Counted from the first letter of the stretch, positions 45,256 to 58,256 are shown. The stretch is DNA of 64,000 bases from Chlorokybus atmophyticus (GCA_009103225.1 RHPI01001946.1:133484-197483), one strand, 5' to 3'. The notes: a model not told the origin generated them from the sequence alone. Made by a program: numbers and translations.

Positions 45256-46773
45256 ATGTGGCGGCAGGCGGCGAGGTCTGCGCGCTCGGCACTTCGCGCT
45301 CGGGGAGGAGCAGCTGCAACAACGACAGCAGCGGCGCCTGCTCTCCGCGAGGAAGGCCTTGCCGTTGCTGCTCGGTCCCTGCATGCGCACGCAGGGAGCT
45401 CTGCGCGGGGAGGACTGCTCGCTACGGTTTTGCCGGACTCCAGCTTTGGGTCAAAGTCTTCAGCATGTTTGGGTGCCTGTCCAAGTCGGTTGTATGCAAC
45501 CGCTCAAGACAGCGAACTTAGAGAGGTAGTGAACTGCAGTAGCATTTGCTGCAGTGACGTGCATGCTGTGCACGCGCATGCCAGGCATGCGTAGTCCAGC
45601 GTTTTGTCTATGATGTCCATGTTATTGCGTTTGTGCTTTGACAAGAAGCGCGCTTCTGCGGAGGCAATGATGCGATGAATCTGTGCAGATTGTCGAGTCG
45701 GAGGTTGAGCATGAAGAGAAGGGTTACAAGCCACCAAAGGTGTTTGGCTGCTGTTGTCATCGACCATGGCCAAATGCCTGCACCCACATCCCGCTGTTGA
45801 CATAGGCATATCATGCGTGACATTGAAGCGCAGTGCATGCGAAGCATGCACAGTGACAGTAGGTGCATGCCAGGCTGTCAAGCGAGGACCACCATCACCA
45901 TGGACGCTTATGGATAAGCCTGGCAATACCGAGTTAATGTTGCATCGCAGCTTCCATGGGGAAGATGTGGCAGTAGCGCTCACGGTGAACTTGGAAGTGC
46001 CAGAACCCGACTTTGATGAGGTGAGCCCTACTCAATTGGGCTGTCGGAGGGATTGCCTGTATGAGCGTGGGAGTGCTCCGCAGGCATTCATGCACGTGCA
46101 CACATGTAGTTGGTGCGTGTTACCCTTGCGTGAGCACAGGAGCGTGTTTACGTTTGCCGCAAGTGCTTGGCTGCAATGCGCATCAACGTATGCATGCGCA
46201 TTGCAGCGTAACATGTAACCTTCCTGCCATGCAACACAGATTACCTGGTTTGGTTTTGTTATGCAGATGCAATGCTGCTGTGGTTGCAGGACGAGGACGA
46301 GCATGAAGAGGAAGAGGAGGAGGAGGAGGACGAGATGATGATGGATGCGCCTTTCACTGTGACCATAACCAAGCCCAACAGAGAAAGGCTAGTTTTCGAG
46401 TGCAGTGCTTCAGGACAGGATGGGTCCATCTCTATCGGTCACACCACATTGGAAGGCAATGCGACAACAGGCATTCCTTATGAAGGGCCTGACTTTGAGT
46501 GAGTAGCAAGCTCTGCTGCATTTTTCCGTTGGTGGCAAGTGACTTGCACACTAGATTGGTATTGTTGAGCCCGCACTAGGAGCGGGACGCTGACATCGTG
46601 GCCTCGTGTGCAGGACATTGGACCCTGAGCTTCAAGAGCAGTTTCACGAGTACCTTACAGAGCGCGGTATAACTGCCCAGTATGGCAAGTATCTTGTGGC
46701 ACTGGCTGCTGATAAAGAGCAACGCGAGTACACAAGCTGGCTGAAGCGGTTGAAGAAGTTTCTTGACCAGTAA
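45256..46773 (+). CDS. MAM33: Mitochondrial glycoprotein family (MAM33/p32) matrix protein
   Basis: Acidic matrix protein of the p32/MAM33 family, a doughnut-shaped trimer tied to oxidative phosphorylation and mitoribosome function. Exons 45256-45525, 45689-45739, 45874-46020, 46290-46498 and 46614-46773 join in frame to 278 residues. The first 85 residues (MWRQAARSARSALRARGGAA, then VAARSLHAHAGSS) are a textbook mitochondrial presequence, Arg- and Ala-rich without acids. The family core follows: ELREIVESEVEHEEKGYKPP, WTLMDKPGNTELMLHRSF, an acidic loop DEDEHEEEEEEEDE, FTVTITKPNRERLVFECSA, IPYEGPDFETLDPELQ, FHEYLTERGI and the C-terminal helix YTSWLKRLKKFLDQ. An in-frame upstream GTG at 45217 is not a plausible start. 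Confidence 0.95.
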
Positions 46774-47814
46774 GGTCTAGGCTGCATCCCCTAAGCGCAC
46801 CATGCATCTGCCAGCCATCTGGACTCAAAAGCACTGTTAGGTAGCTGTTTGTATTGGTAACTTCCCGTTGCTGTCTCCGCAGCTGCAATGTTGTGCAAGG
46901 AGTGTCAACTGCATACTCATGCAACAAATACGCCAGCGTACTAGTGAATGTGAACAAGAGTCCCAGCTAAGACTGGCTCAATACAGTGCATATGGGTGTT
47001 CTGGTTATAAAATGGTCTTGTATAAGCTACAGCTCGTTGCAGCCTTTGCCTCTGCTCTGTTTATGTACAGAGTATGCAAGTGATGTGCAACAAGCACGAC
47101 ACATGCATGGACATGACACCCAACCACAGCGATACTCACCTCAATCATGACCACCGGGCTAGGCACACAATGACGCATGTGGTGCCTAAGCTTGTGGTGC
47201 ACGCATGCCTACATGACTGATAGGGGGGCAGTAGTGGGAGGGTAGAGGTAGGCGCTGTAGTTACAGGTGCGTGGCTTAACCCGGTGGTCGAGTTGATGAG
47301 TTGTAGTTGTTGTGGTGGTTGACTGCATACTCGCGCATAGCTGCCCTGGTCGTGTTGTACAGGTAATTACACGTGCATGTGTGTTGCACTGGGTATGGGC
47401 AGTAGTGAAGGTAGATAAGTAGTGTGCGGACTTCCTGATGATGAATATACGAGTGCGATGGTGTTTTGTGCAGACTGCATGCATGTTTGCTACATTGTCA
47501 TGCATGGCACAGTCCTTGCATACTATATTATGTACTTGCATGCACGAAATGCCTGTTACATCTTTAATGCACTCTGCATGTGTCTTTACGCACATGGTTT
47601 ACTTGCCATGCTCCTGCTGTTTAACTGCTGTAAGGCCATACGCCACCTACACCACTAACATTGCTTTGGCTGCTCGCTTGACACTCATGTGCTCCCATTT
47701 GATTTCGCCATCAATGTTATGTGTACGGGGTGCTACATATAAAGTATCGCGAACTGTGTGTTAAGCCAAGCGAAAGCAAGCAAGCAATGTATGATTCACA
47801 CAGCTTCGCGGGGG
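46774..47814. other. Intergenic up to an assembly gap
   Basis: Downstream of the MAM33 gene. No gene recognised; frames are short. Confidence 0.6.
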
Positions 47815-48047
47815 NNNNNNNNNNNNNNNNNNNNNNNNNNNNNNNNNNNNNNNNNNNNNNNNNNNNNNNNNNNNNNNNNNNNNNNNNNNNNNNNNNNNNN
47901 NNNNNNNNNNNNNNNNNNNNNNNNNNNNNNNNNNNNNNNNNNNNNNNNNNNNNNNNNNNNNNNNNNNNNNNNNNNNNNNNNNNNNNNNNNNNNNNNNNNN
48001 NNNNNNNNNNNNNNNNNNNNNNNNNNNNNNNNNNNNNNNNNNNNNNN
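47815..48047. other. Assembly gap (233 N)
   Basis: Run of N, with GGGG on both flanks. It marks the left side of the AT-richer repeat island. Confidence 1.
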
Positions 48048-50100
48048 GGGGATTTAAGGGGGGCGGGGGGGCAAACATCAACATAGGCTCAAGGTACTTT
48101 TTTAAGGCTAACATGTTCAACACAGCACTTGTCCCAACACAGGACATTAACCTAGGGTCATTTGGAGTGTCCAACACAAGACAATACAGTACGCCATTGA
48201 TAGCTTACTGCTTCCTATAGCAGACACACAATGGCAAACAATGTCAACTTGACGTAATCTGCCATTAACAGCTCACAGCTGCCTTAGGGTCACTGTAGAT
48301 GGCAACCAATGTCACAACACTGTGAATTAAGGCTCATACGGCCACTTGTAGACACTAATCAGCTCAATGCTAGCACATATTATACAATGCCTTGTGTAGT
48401 AAGGTGCCCTAGACCCCTAAGGAGCCTAAAACCGCGATAGTATGCATAGTATGCATAGTATGCAACCCGTTAACAAGCACTACACAAGCTCAATAACGTG
48501 GCTAAAGTCCACATGGATGCACATGCAGCCACATTCTTGCCATCACTTTAAGTGACCGAGAGTAACTTTAAGCAGCCCTATGGCGTAACACTAGGTGACG
48601 GCCCAGGGTGGAGTAATGTGTTGGCTTGTTGATGCTGGCTTGCTCTTATGTGTTGAGTGTGTGCAAGTGAGCATGTGTGTGTAACCTTGGATGTCTATAA
48701 GGTATACTCTAGGCAAATTAATGTGCCATGCTACGTGGTGAACGTGACAAGGTATACATGTCTTTGCCAAACAAGCTTGTTCTTTATAAATGTACAAGCC
48801 TTATCAAATAAATGAGGGCCAACGACTTTTTGCAAATGTTACAAGGAAAGTAAACTCTTCATGTATGCCTTGTTGCATGCCACGCGTGTCGTGTGTTTGC
48901 ACACACCCTCCTTAAGTGTGCTTCGCACAACATTGTAAGTTATGTAAGTTAAGCAACGCTATAAGTTATGTGAAGCAAGTACCATGCAAAATTATGCTAA
49001 AAAGAATCTTTCAGTTAAAATGAGACAGATAAAGTGTATAGTTTGCTCATGCAACAATGGAAATTCGAGATGTAACGTCAACTAAGTCACAACGTTGTGG
49101 GCACATGCACAAGCATTGAAAATAAAAGCATGCGTGGCACATCTTATTTTAAATGTAAGTGTAAATGTAAATTAGTTGCATATATATATATATATATATA
49201 TGTGGAATGTGCTCGCAATGTGAGATTTCATGCCACTGGCAACAATCATGTGTTATTACTATGGTATGGTTGCATGTCCACATCTTTACATATGGAGTGA
49301 AAAGATGTTCAAATCCATTATCACTTGAAGCAAACTTGATATCTACATGTACATCATGACTCAATGGTACTACACTTGAGATTGTACACAATGTAATTAT
49401 ATAGGTAGATGCAATTTAACATCTATGACATTCATTCATATCACATTTGCATCGTCAATTTTAGAATTAACGATATTAATAAGGCATTTTGGCGCATAAT
49501 GTCGCCAAAATGGCCGCGTATCCGCTACCATTCAATATGAGGATTAAAGTCGGAGCTATTGTGAGTATACTGTGAGTATAGTAAAATAGTATTATTGAAG
49601 GTAAACGGCACACAGCGGCATATTTGCACTCACTATTGATAAAGACATGCGCCGCTTTGACAACATCTTGAATAATACCATTATAGGTAAATGTGCGAGC
49701 AAACGCAAGTGACTAGAGTTGGCATTGGTTATGGTATGAGAGTTTGACTCGAGGCTATTATAAGTTGTATATTTAAACAATCCCACTTTAACATAATCCG
49801 CGCACAGAGGCCCAATAAGTACTCGATGTACACAGTGCGGTCTCTACCGTCGGTAACATGCGAGATACCAAGAAAAATACCACGACAGGCAAGTCAGCGC
49901 ATATAGGCTTGCTTGTTATTGTAAGTTACAGTAATGAACACAATTTGTAATCACTATTTTATTAATAATACACATTGCAAGCAAAACGGCAATGATTAGA
50001 TTTGTATGTAATAAATGCATGCCTCAGCCAAGGAGGGGATTTAATTGCGCGAGCTGGTCGCAGACTTGGGTGTATTACAAAATGTCATCTCCAGGCACTG
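48048..50100. other. AT-rich gene-free DNA with diverged repeats
   Basis: No coding frame above 80 codons. Contains a triple TATGCATAG-type repeat at about 48440-48462, a (TA)n run at 49180-49201, and sequence from about 48950 to 49800 that shares short blocks with 57000-57900 (for example AAAATTATG followed by CAGTTAAAAT). Confidence 0.6.
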
Positions 50101-50404
50101 TGACAACTAAGGAGCTATCAGACTTTTAGCACCCATCACTCCAGTTGCATCTAAGCACATTGATGATGTGACAACTAAGGAGCTATCAGACTTTTAGCAC
50201 CCATCACTTCAGTTGCATCTAAGCACACTGATGATGTGACAACCAAGGAGCTATTACACTTTTTAAAGCACCCCATCACTTCAGTTGCATCTAAGCACAT
50301 TGATGTCATGCATCATTTTGTGCGGGAGCGCGTTGCTCGTGGCAAGGTGGAGTTCAGGTTTTGTAGGACTGAAGACATGCTTGCAGACTTTATGATGAAG
50401 ACTT
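50101..50404 (+). mobile_element. Ty1/copia retrotransposon, degenerate 3' end of pol (RNase H)
   Basis: Three 68 bp tandem copies start at 50101, 50169 and 50237. The last runs into a frame reading ASKHIDVMHHFVRERVARGK, then VEFRFCRTEDMLADFMMKT and a stop. This matches the end of copia RNase H (SKHID...HHF.RE, T.D.LAD..TK). The repeated unit itself encodes the CDNQGA block just before it, with stops and a frame jump. So the domain is broken and part of it triplicated. The rest of the element is not in the window. Confidence 0.8.
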
Positions 50405-50470
50405 GAACACCTTCCAAGTTCCAAACCTGCTGTGAAGGTTTAGGCATCCACCAACCTGCCTGTGTAGGAG

Positions 50471-51000
50471 TGTTGGAGTTTAAAGACTTGGTGCCGTCTC
50501 TCTAGACTCTAGTCAGCTTGGTCTGGCTAAGTGCAGCAGTTTTGTACTTAGCAATACATTGAAGTATAGGACATGGCTCTGCTGCCTTTAGAATGCAGTC
50601 AGCTTAGTCTGGTCAAGTACTCATTTGTTTGTACTTCGCAGACATCAGATCTCTTGAGTTTCTGGCGATCTTGTCCGTTCTTGCAGTTTCGTCCGTTTAG
50701 GGCTGTATTAGGGTTTGGTGTTGACCAGGTCAGACATGTCTAACTACTTGATAGTTAGGACGGTTATTTAAGGAACGGTTATGTAAGGGGACGCCCATAT
50801 ATCTTTTTTATGGTTACTTTCACTTGTGCATGAGTCTGGTGGCGGCAAGGCCTGATTTGTGTGCGTGGCCTGAACTGAGTGTGGTCTAGCGTGGTCTAAC
50901 CGGTCGTCCTGCTTGCAGACTGTTTAAGGGTGTGGTTTTGTGTATGCACGCCTATAAAAGCTGGCATCTCAACAGTTGTTGTTGCTTTTGTAGCCATTCT
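50471..51000 (+). mobile_element. Probable 3' LTR of the copia element
   Basis: About 65 bases after the pol stop, GGAG is followed by TGTTGGAGTT, the usual start of copia LTRs. A TATAAAA box lies near 50951-50957. The right end is not defined; I found no matching second LTR, so the end at about 51000 is a guess. Confidence 0.5.
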
Positions 51001-54000
51001 TGCTGGGGTTGTTGTTGGTGACACTAGCACCAGCCAAGAAGGGATTTGTTTTCAGAGCTTTCATAAGCTCCAGATGCAGCGTGTAACACACCACCTCAAG
51101 GTGTTCAACCATGCCGCAAATGTTGCAGTACATATCAGCGCGTTGCGTCGGGCACTCTTTGATGAAGTGCCCTTCCGTGCCAATCCTGTGACAGGTTGGG
51201 TGGGGGTTGTCCTCTACACGTACGACGGCATGGGCCGCGCGCGTGTGCTTGGGCTGAGCAGGGGTCGGAGCTAGAGTGGTGCTACTGCCCCGACGTGCAA
51301 GGCCACACTTATCTCCAAGGCTGCTTTGTAACGATGCTCGTGCTCACATACACAGCACACAAGTCATACAACACATGTGTGCACACTAAGCACAGTCTTC
51401 ACACCGGAACCTTGCCTTTCCTCGCGCATACGCATGCGTTGAGCGCGCACATGAACACTACTACTTCTCACACCAAGCAAGAACACAGCAGTGTGCCTTG
51501 GATCACGCCTCTCTCAAGCATACACCAGTGTACTCACAGCAGCGAGCAGAAAGCAAAGTTGGTTGTAATACACAGGGTTTTCCTATTTATACCAGCACCA
51601 AAATTAAGCAGGTTAATAACCAGGCATTTTGTTCATGATTTACCAAATCTAAAGGACTGTATAAGTGCAGGCTGCTGCCCCTCGCGTCGGGTACCTTTCA
51701 CGCGGCAGCTGACTGTGCACTCCGCGTCGTAAGGTACTGCACAGCAGGTAGCTAACTGCGAAGTCCGCGTCACCTGACACAGTCTAGTCAGGTGTGACGT
51801 CACATGCCGCGGCAGTCATGTCGCTATTGGCTCGGCGGCAGGCACGTTGCAGGTTGGCAGCTGCTGGCGAAGGCGAAGTCGCACGCTGCAGTAGAGCCGG
51901 CGCCAGAAGGGCCCAATAAAGCCTTACAAAACCCTTTATTAAGCCAAAAAAGGGTAAAACACATATTATACATGCACTAAAATATGGAAAAGGGTCCAGG
52001 CTGTTACATGCTTGCTCTTGTGACATCTCCTCCTGCCATTGTACAGCCCTCGTATATGCGTGCCACAGCGTATACCGGGGGGTGCCACTTTGGTCAGTCT
52101 TTACGTGTTGCGCAAACCCTTTTCGAGGTTTTCCACGTACACGATGGCCAGATGCTGTGCATTGGCGATGAGCATACCATCCAATTTAAAGGTGGTCTCA
52201 TCGACTAGTCTCACTATACGCTCGTATAATTAAACAGGGGTTTCGATGTGCTTCCGCGTAGGCCGGATGAGCTCCTGGGCCTTCTCGGCGGTGTATGCAA
52301 GAAAGCGGTCGTTTAGCCGAGTAATGAGGTCCGCCCATGGCGATAGTTAAGACATTGCAGGGGCCATGTTCTCAGCGACAAGAAGTGTTGACGTGTGGCT
52401 GGGGTTACTGCGGTATTGGCAACAATCGTGAGCGAGACGACATAGGCGGTAACAGCCGCCTTGCACCTGTTGCCATAGTCTTTTGCTGACTCGTCAGCTA
52501 GCATCACAGGTGCTGTAAAGGGAGCAGTGGTAATGGTGGTGGTATCCGAAGCCGCGCAGCGCTGCTCCTGATGTCCGTGACTTTGAAGCAGGGGTAATCA
52601 CCTGTGAAGGGCGTAGGACCACTCTTGGCGCCATAATTAGCGCACGAGGGGCGCCCAGTCATTCTGCGGCCGAGATGGCCAAGCCCTGATTACAGCTGGA
52701 ACGGAGAAATCTCTCATCCTCGAGAAGGTCATGAGCTGTAGCAACTTCATGCCACACGGCTGCAGCTACATCATCCAGGTAGTCCGCAGCAAGGAGGAAC
52801 TCTAGTGATCATCCCAGCTTTCCTTAGCTCGAAGCTTCACACACTGGTTGAAATGGCCCCCCAACAGCTCGGTCTTGCCCACAACTTAAATGGAGATCCG
52901 GCTATAACTTAATTTTGGATCCACATGTAAATCATACCGATTATTGCACTGTTTCCTACTGCAGCCACAATTTAGTTTGATATCCAATTGCTATTCAGGA
53001 AAAGTAGTTGGTGTGCATTAAGTTTGGTGTCCATCTTTTCTTGAAGTAAATAATGGCCACATCCTATACTTATTTTTGGATAGATCATGTATTAAGGGGA
53101 TCCATCTTAATGCGTGATGTAATTAAAAATGTTAACAGTTCGCGGCCAAAAATTATACAGATGTAACGCAGCTCCATCGCCGAGGTTGAAACTTGTGCCA
53201 ACGAACCTGTCAGAAGAGCAAGCAACAATCTACAAGCAACGTACTGAGCAACTAGACTACGACGGCACGGGACACCCTACATCACGTTTATAAAAAGTAT
53301 ATCCTTTACAGCAGCTGCCTCAATTGTCTCACGTGCCGCAATGCATGCATGCCAGGTGTATTGCATTCATGTATTACTAGTACGCAATGCATGTACCAAT
53401 ACCTGCATACAACAGCACTAGGCTACCCCACAATCGGTCAACAATACTGACATGTGTATATATATATGTATGTTTGTAACATTGATTGTCATATCATAAT
53501 TATACATATATGGTGTATTTGTGAAGATACATAGTAATGTGGTATCATTGTCAGAATAATCAGTTTATACATGACAACATGATGAAGGACAAGTTTTATG
53601 TATATATATACATAATCATGCAAGTTAAATATAATATAAACACCTAGATTAACAGCTAGGTACCGGTAGGTGTTTTTAAGTTGTTGGCTTGCGGATGGCC
53701 TGGGGACTCAAACTTGGCGGCGCAAAGTATCCGTCCAACCACAGCGTAGACTGTAGGGCAGGCTGTTGCCATAAACTCGCTTTCACCTACCAAGTCGCGC
53801 TGGTGCATTTTTATTGATAGAGTGGCTGCGTGATCATTAATAACATTGTTAAGGTAGGCCGCGGGCACGTACTTGAACCGGCGATGTATTGATGATCAGG
53901 ATTACAAATGATAAAGATCAGTGTACTACTGCGGTGTAACGCTCGACTTTATAGCTTTACACTGGCCAGATCATGCGCTATTAACGGAATTAGTCAAGCA

Positions 54001-55420
54001 CGTGACAAAGATTCGTACCCGCCATCTTTTTACCCTAAATGCAATGTAATGTAACTACGGTGTCTCCAACAACGTCATGGAAGTGGTCGACATTTGCATA
54101 AACATCCGTACAGGTCGTTGTCACGACCGTATTTGTTGACAATCAGAACGCCTGGTCCTCAACGTGTTAGAGATCTGGTACACATTCAGCGACCGCCAAT
54201 GGCCGTTTGTGACAGGCAGCACATATATGGGGATTTAACCTTAGATTAATTAGGGATCTTGCAAATTCCTAAGGAAATTCGCGCTGGATCTGCAATAAAG
54301 TTGGGGATCCGCCCAAACTTACCGAAACCCATTTCTATTGGTGACAGTGAGGACTATGGAGTTGAAGCGGTTGATCCACTCTTTCGCGTCACGCCTCCAC
54401 TGCCATGGTACCTCGATGCATCCACTAGCACACGTCCACCATGCTGCTTCTCATACACCACATTGCAACTTCCTACAATGTCTGCTCCTTCTATTCAAAC
54501 GCTAGCATGTCCAAAGTCGTGTAGCTTAATAAACAGGTTACACGAGGGTTATGACAATAATGCCCTCCTCTTTGTATATGTACTTGCAAAACAGGGCACA
54601 ATGAGATGTGCCAATGTCACACGCTCACAACAACAATCTTAGCGAAGGCACCAATTGCATACAACACACGAAAATGTATTGCACTAGTGTTATGGCATTC
54701 GTATGGCACTTGTAACTTGGTATGGTAATTTGCTAATTAGATAGCTATAACTGCTCAGTCACACTCCTTATACAATGAACAAGTCAATGACACATGTGTT
54801 AATCTAGCACAACCAACCAAAAATATATAAGACCATGGTTAAACTTTTCCGCAAAATGTTTTCCCTGCCGGCCAACAAAATGTTGGCAAAGGCCGTGCAC
54901 CTGAGGATACCCATTTAGATTGTCGTAGCTAAGTCCACCTGTAATCTCGATGCAGGGACCTGAGTATAAGGGCCGTCACCATCAGTTGGCGGCCGTCTGC
55001 ATAAAGGGACTGACCCTAACTGATAGGTACCTGAAAGTTACCTCTCAGTCACGATAAGGCGACTTTGCCTGACAGCTGACAAGTACCCAACTATTACCTA
55101 ACAAAAGGTACCGGCGACTGTACGCTAACCGAGCGAAATTGTCAGGTACCTTAAGGTACCTTAAGGTACCAACCGTTGGTGATGTATACCTTTGCAGGTA
55201 TATGTTGGTACCGCTTAGTCATGATTAGGTGTCACACGAGATCATTGATGCAAGCATATGCTTGAAGTATATCAATCAAAACATTACAACGTAAATTACA
55301 CTAGCTACTACTACTAATACTACTGCTACTACCCTTGTACTAAGCGGCCGCTCCTGCACCGCCCGCTCCAGCTCCGCTGCCGCTATTCCTCCTCCACCGC
55401 CGGCGCTGGAAAGCACAACT
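51001..55420. other. Gene-poor AT-rich DNA, probably old transposon debris
   Basis: Several open frames of 60-180 codons (for example plus 51196-51732 and 54259-54642) lack recognisable domains and are AT/low-complexity-linked. A palindromic 26 bp element lies at 55145-55170 amid other GGTACC-containing words. No gene called. Confidence 0.5.
55145..55170. repeat. 26 bp perfect palindrome of GGTACC and TTAA units
   Basis: GGTACC-TTAA-GGTACC-TTAA-GGTACC is its own reverse complement. Further GGTACC or GTACC words lie at 55026-55210, so the unit has spread locally. Confidence 0.95.
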
Positions 55421-55493
55421 TGTTCACTGCACTTGTTTGATTGCCTTGATTGCCTTGAAGGCAATCAAGGCAATCAAACAAGTGCAGTGAACA
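55421..55493. repeat. Near-perfect 73 bp palindrome (36 bp arms, 1 nt centre)
   Basis: The arm 55421-55456 starts TGTTCACTGCACTTG and ends TTGATTGCCTT. It is the exact reverse complement of 55458-55493, with a single G between. Within each arm TTGATTGCC(TT) is itself repeated. It would extrude as a long cruciform. Confidence 0.97.
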
Positions 55494-55673
55494 TACACAA
55501 CATAAACACTCACGTGCTGTCGCTTGCCATGTACCGCCGCTGCCGCCTAGCCTAGTTTAGCCTAGCCTGGCCTGGCATGGCCGCCCTGAGACCATAAGGG
55601 TGGTAAGTTGCATGCGGTGTTGTGCGTAGTGCGACGTTAAACAGCAACCAAACTTACCTACTATCCGCCGTTG

Positions 55674-55710
<37 letters not shown>

Positions 55711-57000
55711 ACAACTGATCTTAAAGCCGTTGAGCATTTTAAAATACTCAATGGCTTCGAGTTTAACTTCAATTTCTATGGTACAATCGTACCATTGAAA
55801 TGGTACGACGGCACCAGTATACTCTCTCGTGATAAGTACCATATTGGGTATTGTGATGAAACTGTTGTACCATTGTTGTACTCGCCGCCATTGCTCGTCC
55901 CGTTTAAGTGACTTAATTGGGACTGAGTGGTCACTTGCTTGTCAATTAACATTCGTCGCCGCCGCGGCTTGTGTACGGCCGGCGGCCGGCTGCGATACAA
56001 CTTTGACTCACCGGTATCATTAGTCGCCATTAGGGGCCTGAACATGCACCTAAATGTCATAATAGGTAGATCACCGCTGCGTAAGCTGAATTACCGGCGG
56101 TCGGCAATCAACATATCATATGTTGAGAGCAACATGATGTTGCTGTCACGTCATCACCGGTAGGCAACAGTCCACTTTACTGTACGATAGGCGGTCGGCA
56201 ATTTAGTATTGTCCACAACATGCACCGGTAGTCCATTCGGTCCCTTTATGGCTTAAGTCGTTAAGTGCGTTACGGTCGGATGGGGTCAGGCACCTGACAG
56301 TCGCTCAGTCCTGGCCACTCACCATGTAAAATTTGCGACAAAGCTAAATGAACTTGCTCTCCTCTAGCTCCAGTCCATGCCTTGAATGATGTCTAGATCA
56401 TTTCCTTGACAAGCTCTTGACTGCCACATGGATGCCCACTCCTTCCACCAGTCCTTCTCCACTCATATCTCTTGAAACAGCCCTAAACCTGGATCCGTTG
56501 AGGTGGCTGGTCCGTCGGTAATACATACATAACTACCACAAAACTACCGTTGCTATTGAATCCTACTTCGCTGAGCCTCGGACGCTCATCGGCTCTCTGG
56601 TGAGCCTGCTGCTTGGTCTCGGGCAGTGCTACCGCCTCCAGTCCGTCTACTTGCAACTCACTGCCGATGCTTCGCGCGGGCTGCGCCTAAGTCGGCTGTC
56701 AACATAGCCCGCCGCCATGCGGACTGCGTCTGTCACAGCCCACTCAACCTCAAAAGGCTTGGTGCTTTTATGGTCGATTTGTGGTAATTCAATGTACCTT
56801 CCCGTTACAGCGTTCTAATTGGTGGAGGCCGGTGCTGGCAGTCGGCTATCATGCGGCCTGCCGCTTTAGGGACAGCGTTCTGATTGGCGGGGCGTGATGT
56901 TGATAGTATGATAGAGGATTGGTTAATCTGGATGCTAACGGACACCTAAGATACTAGGTGAGGTGCCAGGAAGAAGTGAGTGTCGAGGGTTATCCCCGTG
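55494..57000. other. Non-coding DNA
   Basis: No gene recognised. GGCGGTCGGCAAT occurs at about 56095 and 56191. TTCTAATTGG/TTCTGATTGG with GCGTTC flanks recurs near 56810 and 56880, suggesting a short diverged repeat. Confidence 0.55.
55674..55708. repeat. (CCG)n tract
   Basis: About ten CCG triplets, flanked by TTGTCG and CTGTCGC. Unlike other such tracts here it has no recognised gene beside it. Confidence 0.9.
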
Positions 57001-57900
57001 ACATGTTTATTATGCACTTGCAACAAGGAAATATAAGATGTAAGCTCAAATCATGTCCTACTCTTTCCGGGACATTAAGCATATATCAAAGCATGCATGT
57101 TTGTTGCATAAGCTGATGTAAAGTATGCGCGTTGCATAAGATTCATGTCAAGTAAAATTATGTGTTATCATAAAGGCTCGTTACTTTTACAGTTAAAATA
57201 CAGACTTGCGGGATGTGAAAATTAAAGGGTTAGGGCGAAAGCAACCGTGATATCTCCATGTATAGCTTGATTTGATGATACACACTTTTAAGACGACATC
57301 AAGTGTAAATATATGTCATTGAATGCTTCTCAATGATACCAACATGCAATAACTATTTGCATCATCATATTAACAATTGTAATAATAACGTAAAACTTTA
57401 GCATAGTGTCGCCTGTATGGCACGGAGTAAATTACATTCTGTTCCTTCTCAAAATGGATGGTTAGCACATGAAGCATTGCTTGCATGCGGTTTTGCTGCA
57501 TAAGTTGTTGTGAAGTATGCACGCCGAAATCTTATGTCAATGGCATTCATCATATGTTGTTATAAAGGTATTGTCACTTTTACATTTCTGGATAAGGTAT
57601 GAAAGGATGTCAAATCAAAGACTACTTCCAAGAAATCTGAAATCTTGTATGACTTTATGGTACAAACACTCAATATATACACAACGTAAATATATGTTAT
57701 TATTATTATAAATTATTATTATTATAAAGTCTTCTTAATACTTATGGTATAAAACGATATCATCATGTACACTATCATATCAACGTGAGTAATAAGAAAA
57801 GATTGTAGCGTATCAAGGAGGTTCCATTTACTTCAGGTTCCATTTACTACATTAATTCATCACGGTTAGACTGAAGCTATCAAGGGTTGTATAACAACTT
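57001..57900. repeat. Two diverged copies of an about 400 bp AT-rich repeat
   Basis: Blocks such as TTGCATAAG.TG.TGT.AAGTATGC and GTTAT.ATAAAGG occur at about 57105-57185 and again at about 57495-57575, in the same order. Related blocks are seen at about 48950-49800. AT-rich microsatellite (ATT)n lies at about 57700-57725. A non-autonomous element is possible, but no ends were found. Confidence 0.5.
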
Positions 57901-58006
57901 TATTTTCAAGGTAAACAACGCACGTAGGCGTACTTGTTATTACAACCAACACAGACTTGCAAGATAACAACACGAACGGTTCTACCGCAGGTAAGTCAAA
58001 CAAAGT

Positions 58007-58180
58007 ATTCCGTATACACACACGCTTGCATTTGTATGTGGTTATTGTGATCACTGCCCATGCAGAAATGCGAACGCAAGCGACAGTCAGGACAACTATT
58101 CCGTATACACACATGCTTGCATTTACATGTGATTATTGTAATCACTACCCATGCAGAAATGTGAGCGAATGCAAGCGACA
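58007..58180. repeat. Tandem duplication of about 85 bp next to the tRNA
   Basis: ATTCCGTATACACACA.GCTTGCATTT...CCATGCAGAAATG occurs twice, starting about 58007 and 58098, with about 10 percent difference. The second copy ends 20 bases before the tRNA 3' end. Confidence 0.85.
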
Positions 58181-58199
58181 AGAATTATCACAAAAAACG

Positions 58200-58223
58200 T
58201 GGAGACGCGGGGCATCGATCCCC

Positions 58224-58256
<33 letters not shown>

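Noticed and set aside
49180-49201. (TA)n run as an origin or promoter
   Set aside because: Short AT microsatellite with no gene nearby and no supporting motif.
50101-50310. CRISPR array
   Set aside because: Three contiguous 68 bp units with no spacers, within copia RNase H coding sequence of a eukaryote.
51196-51732. 178-codon plus frame as a gene
   Set aside because: No domain, no splice support, biased composition, inside repeat-rich DNA.
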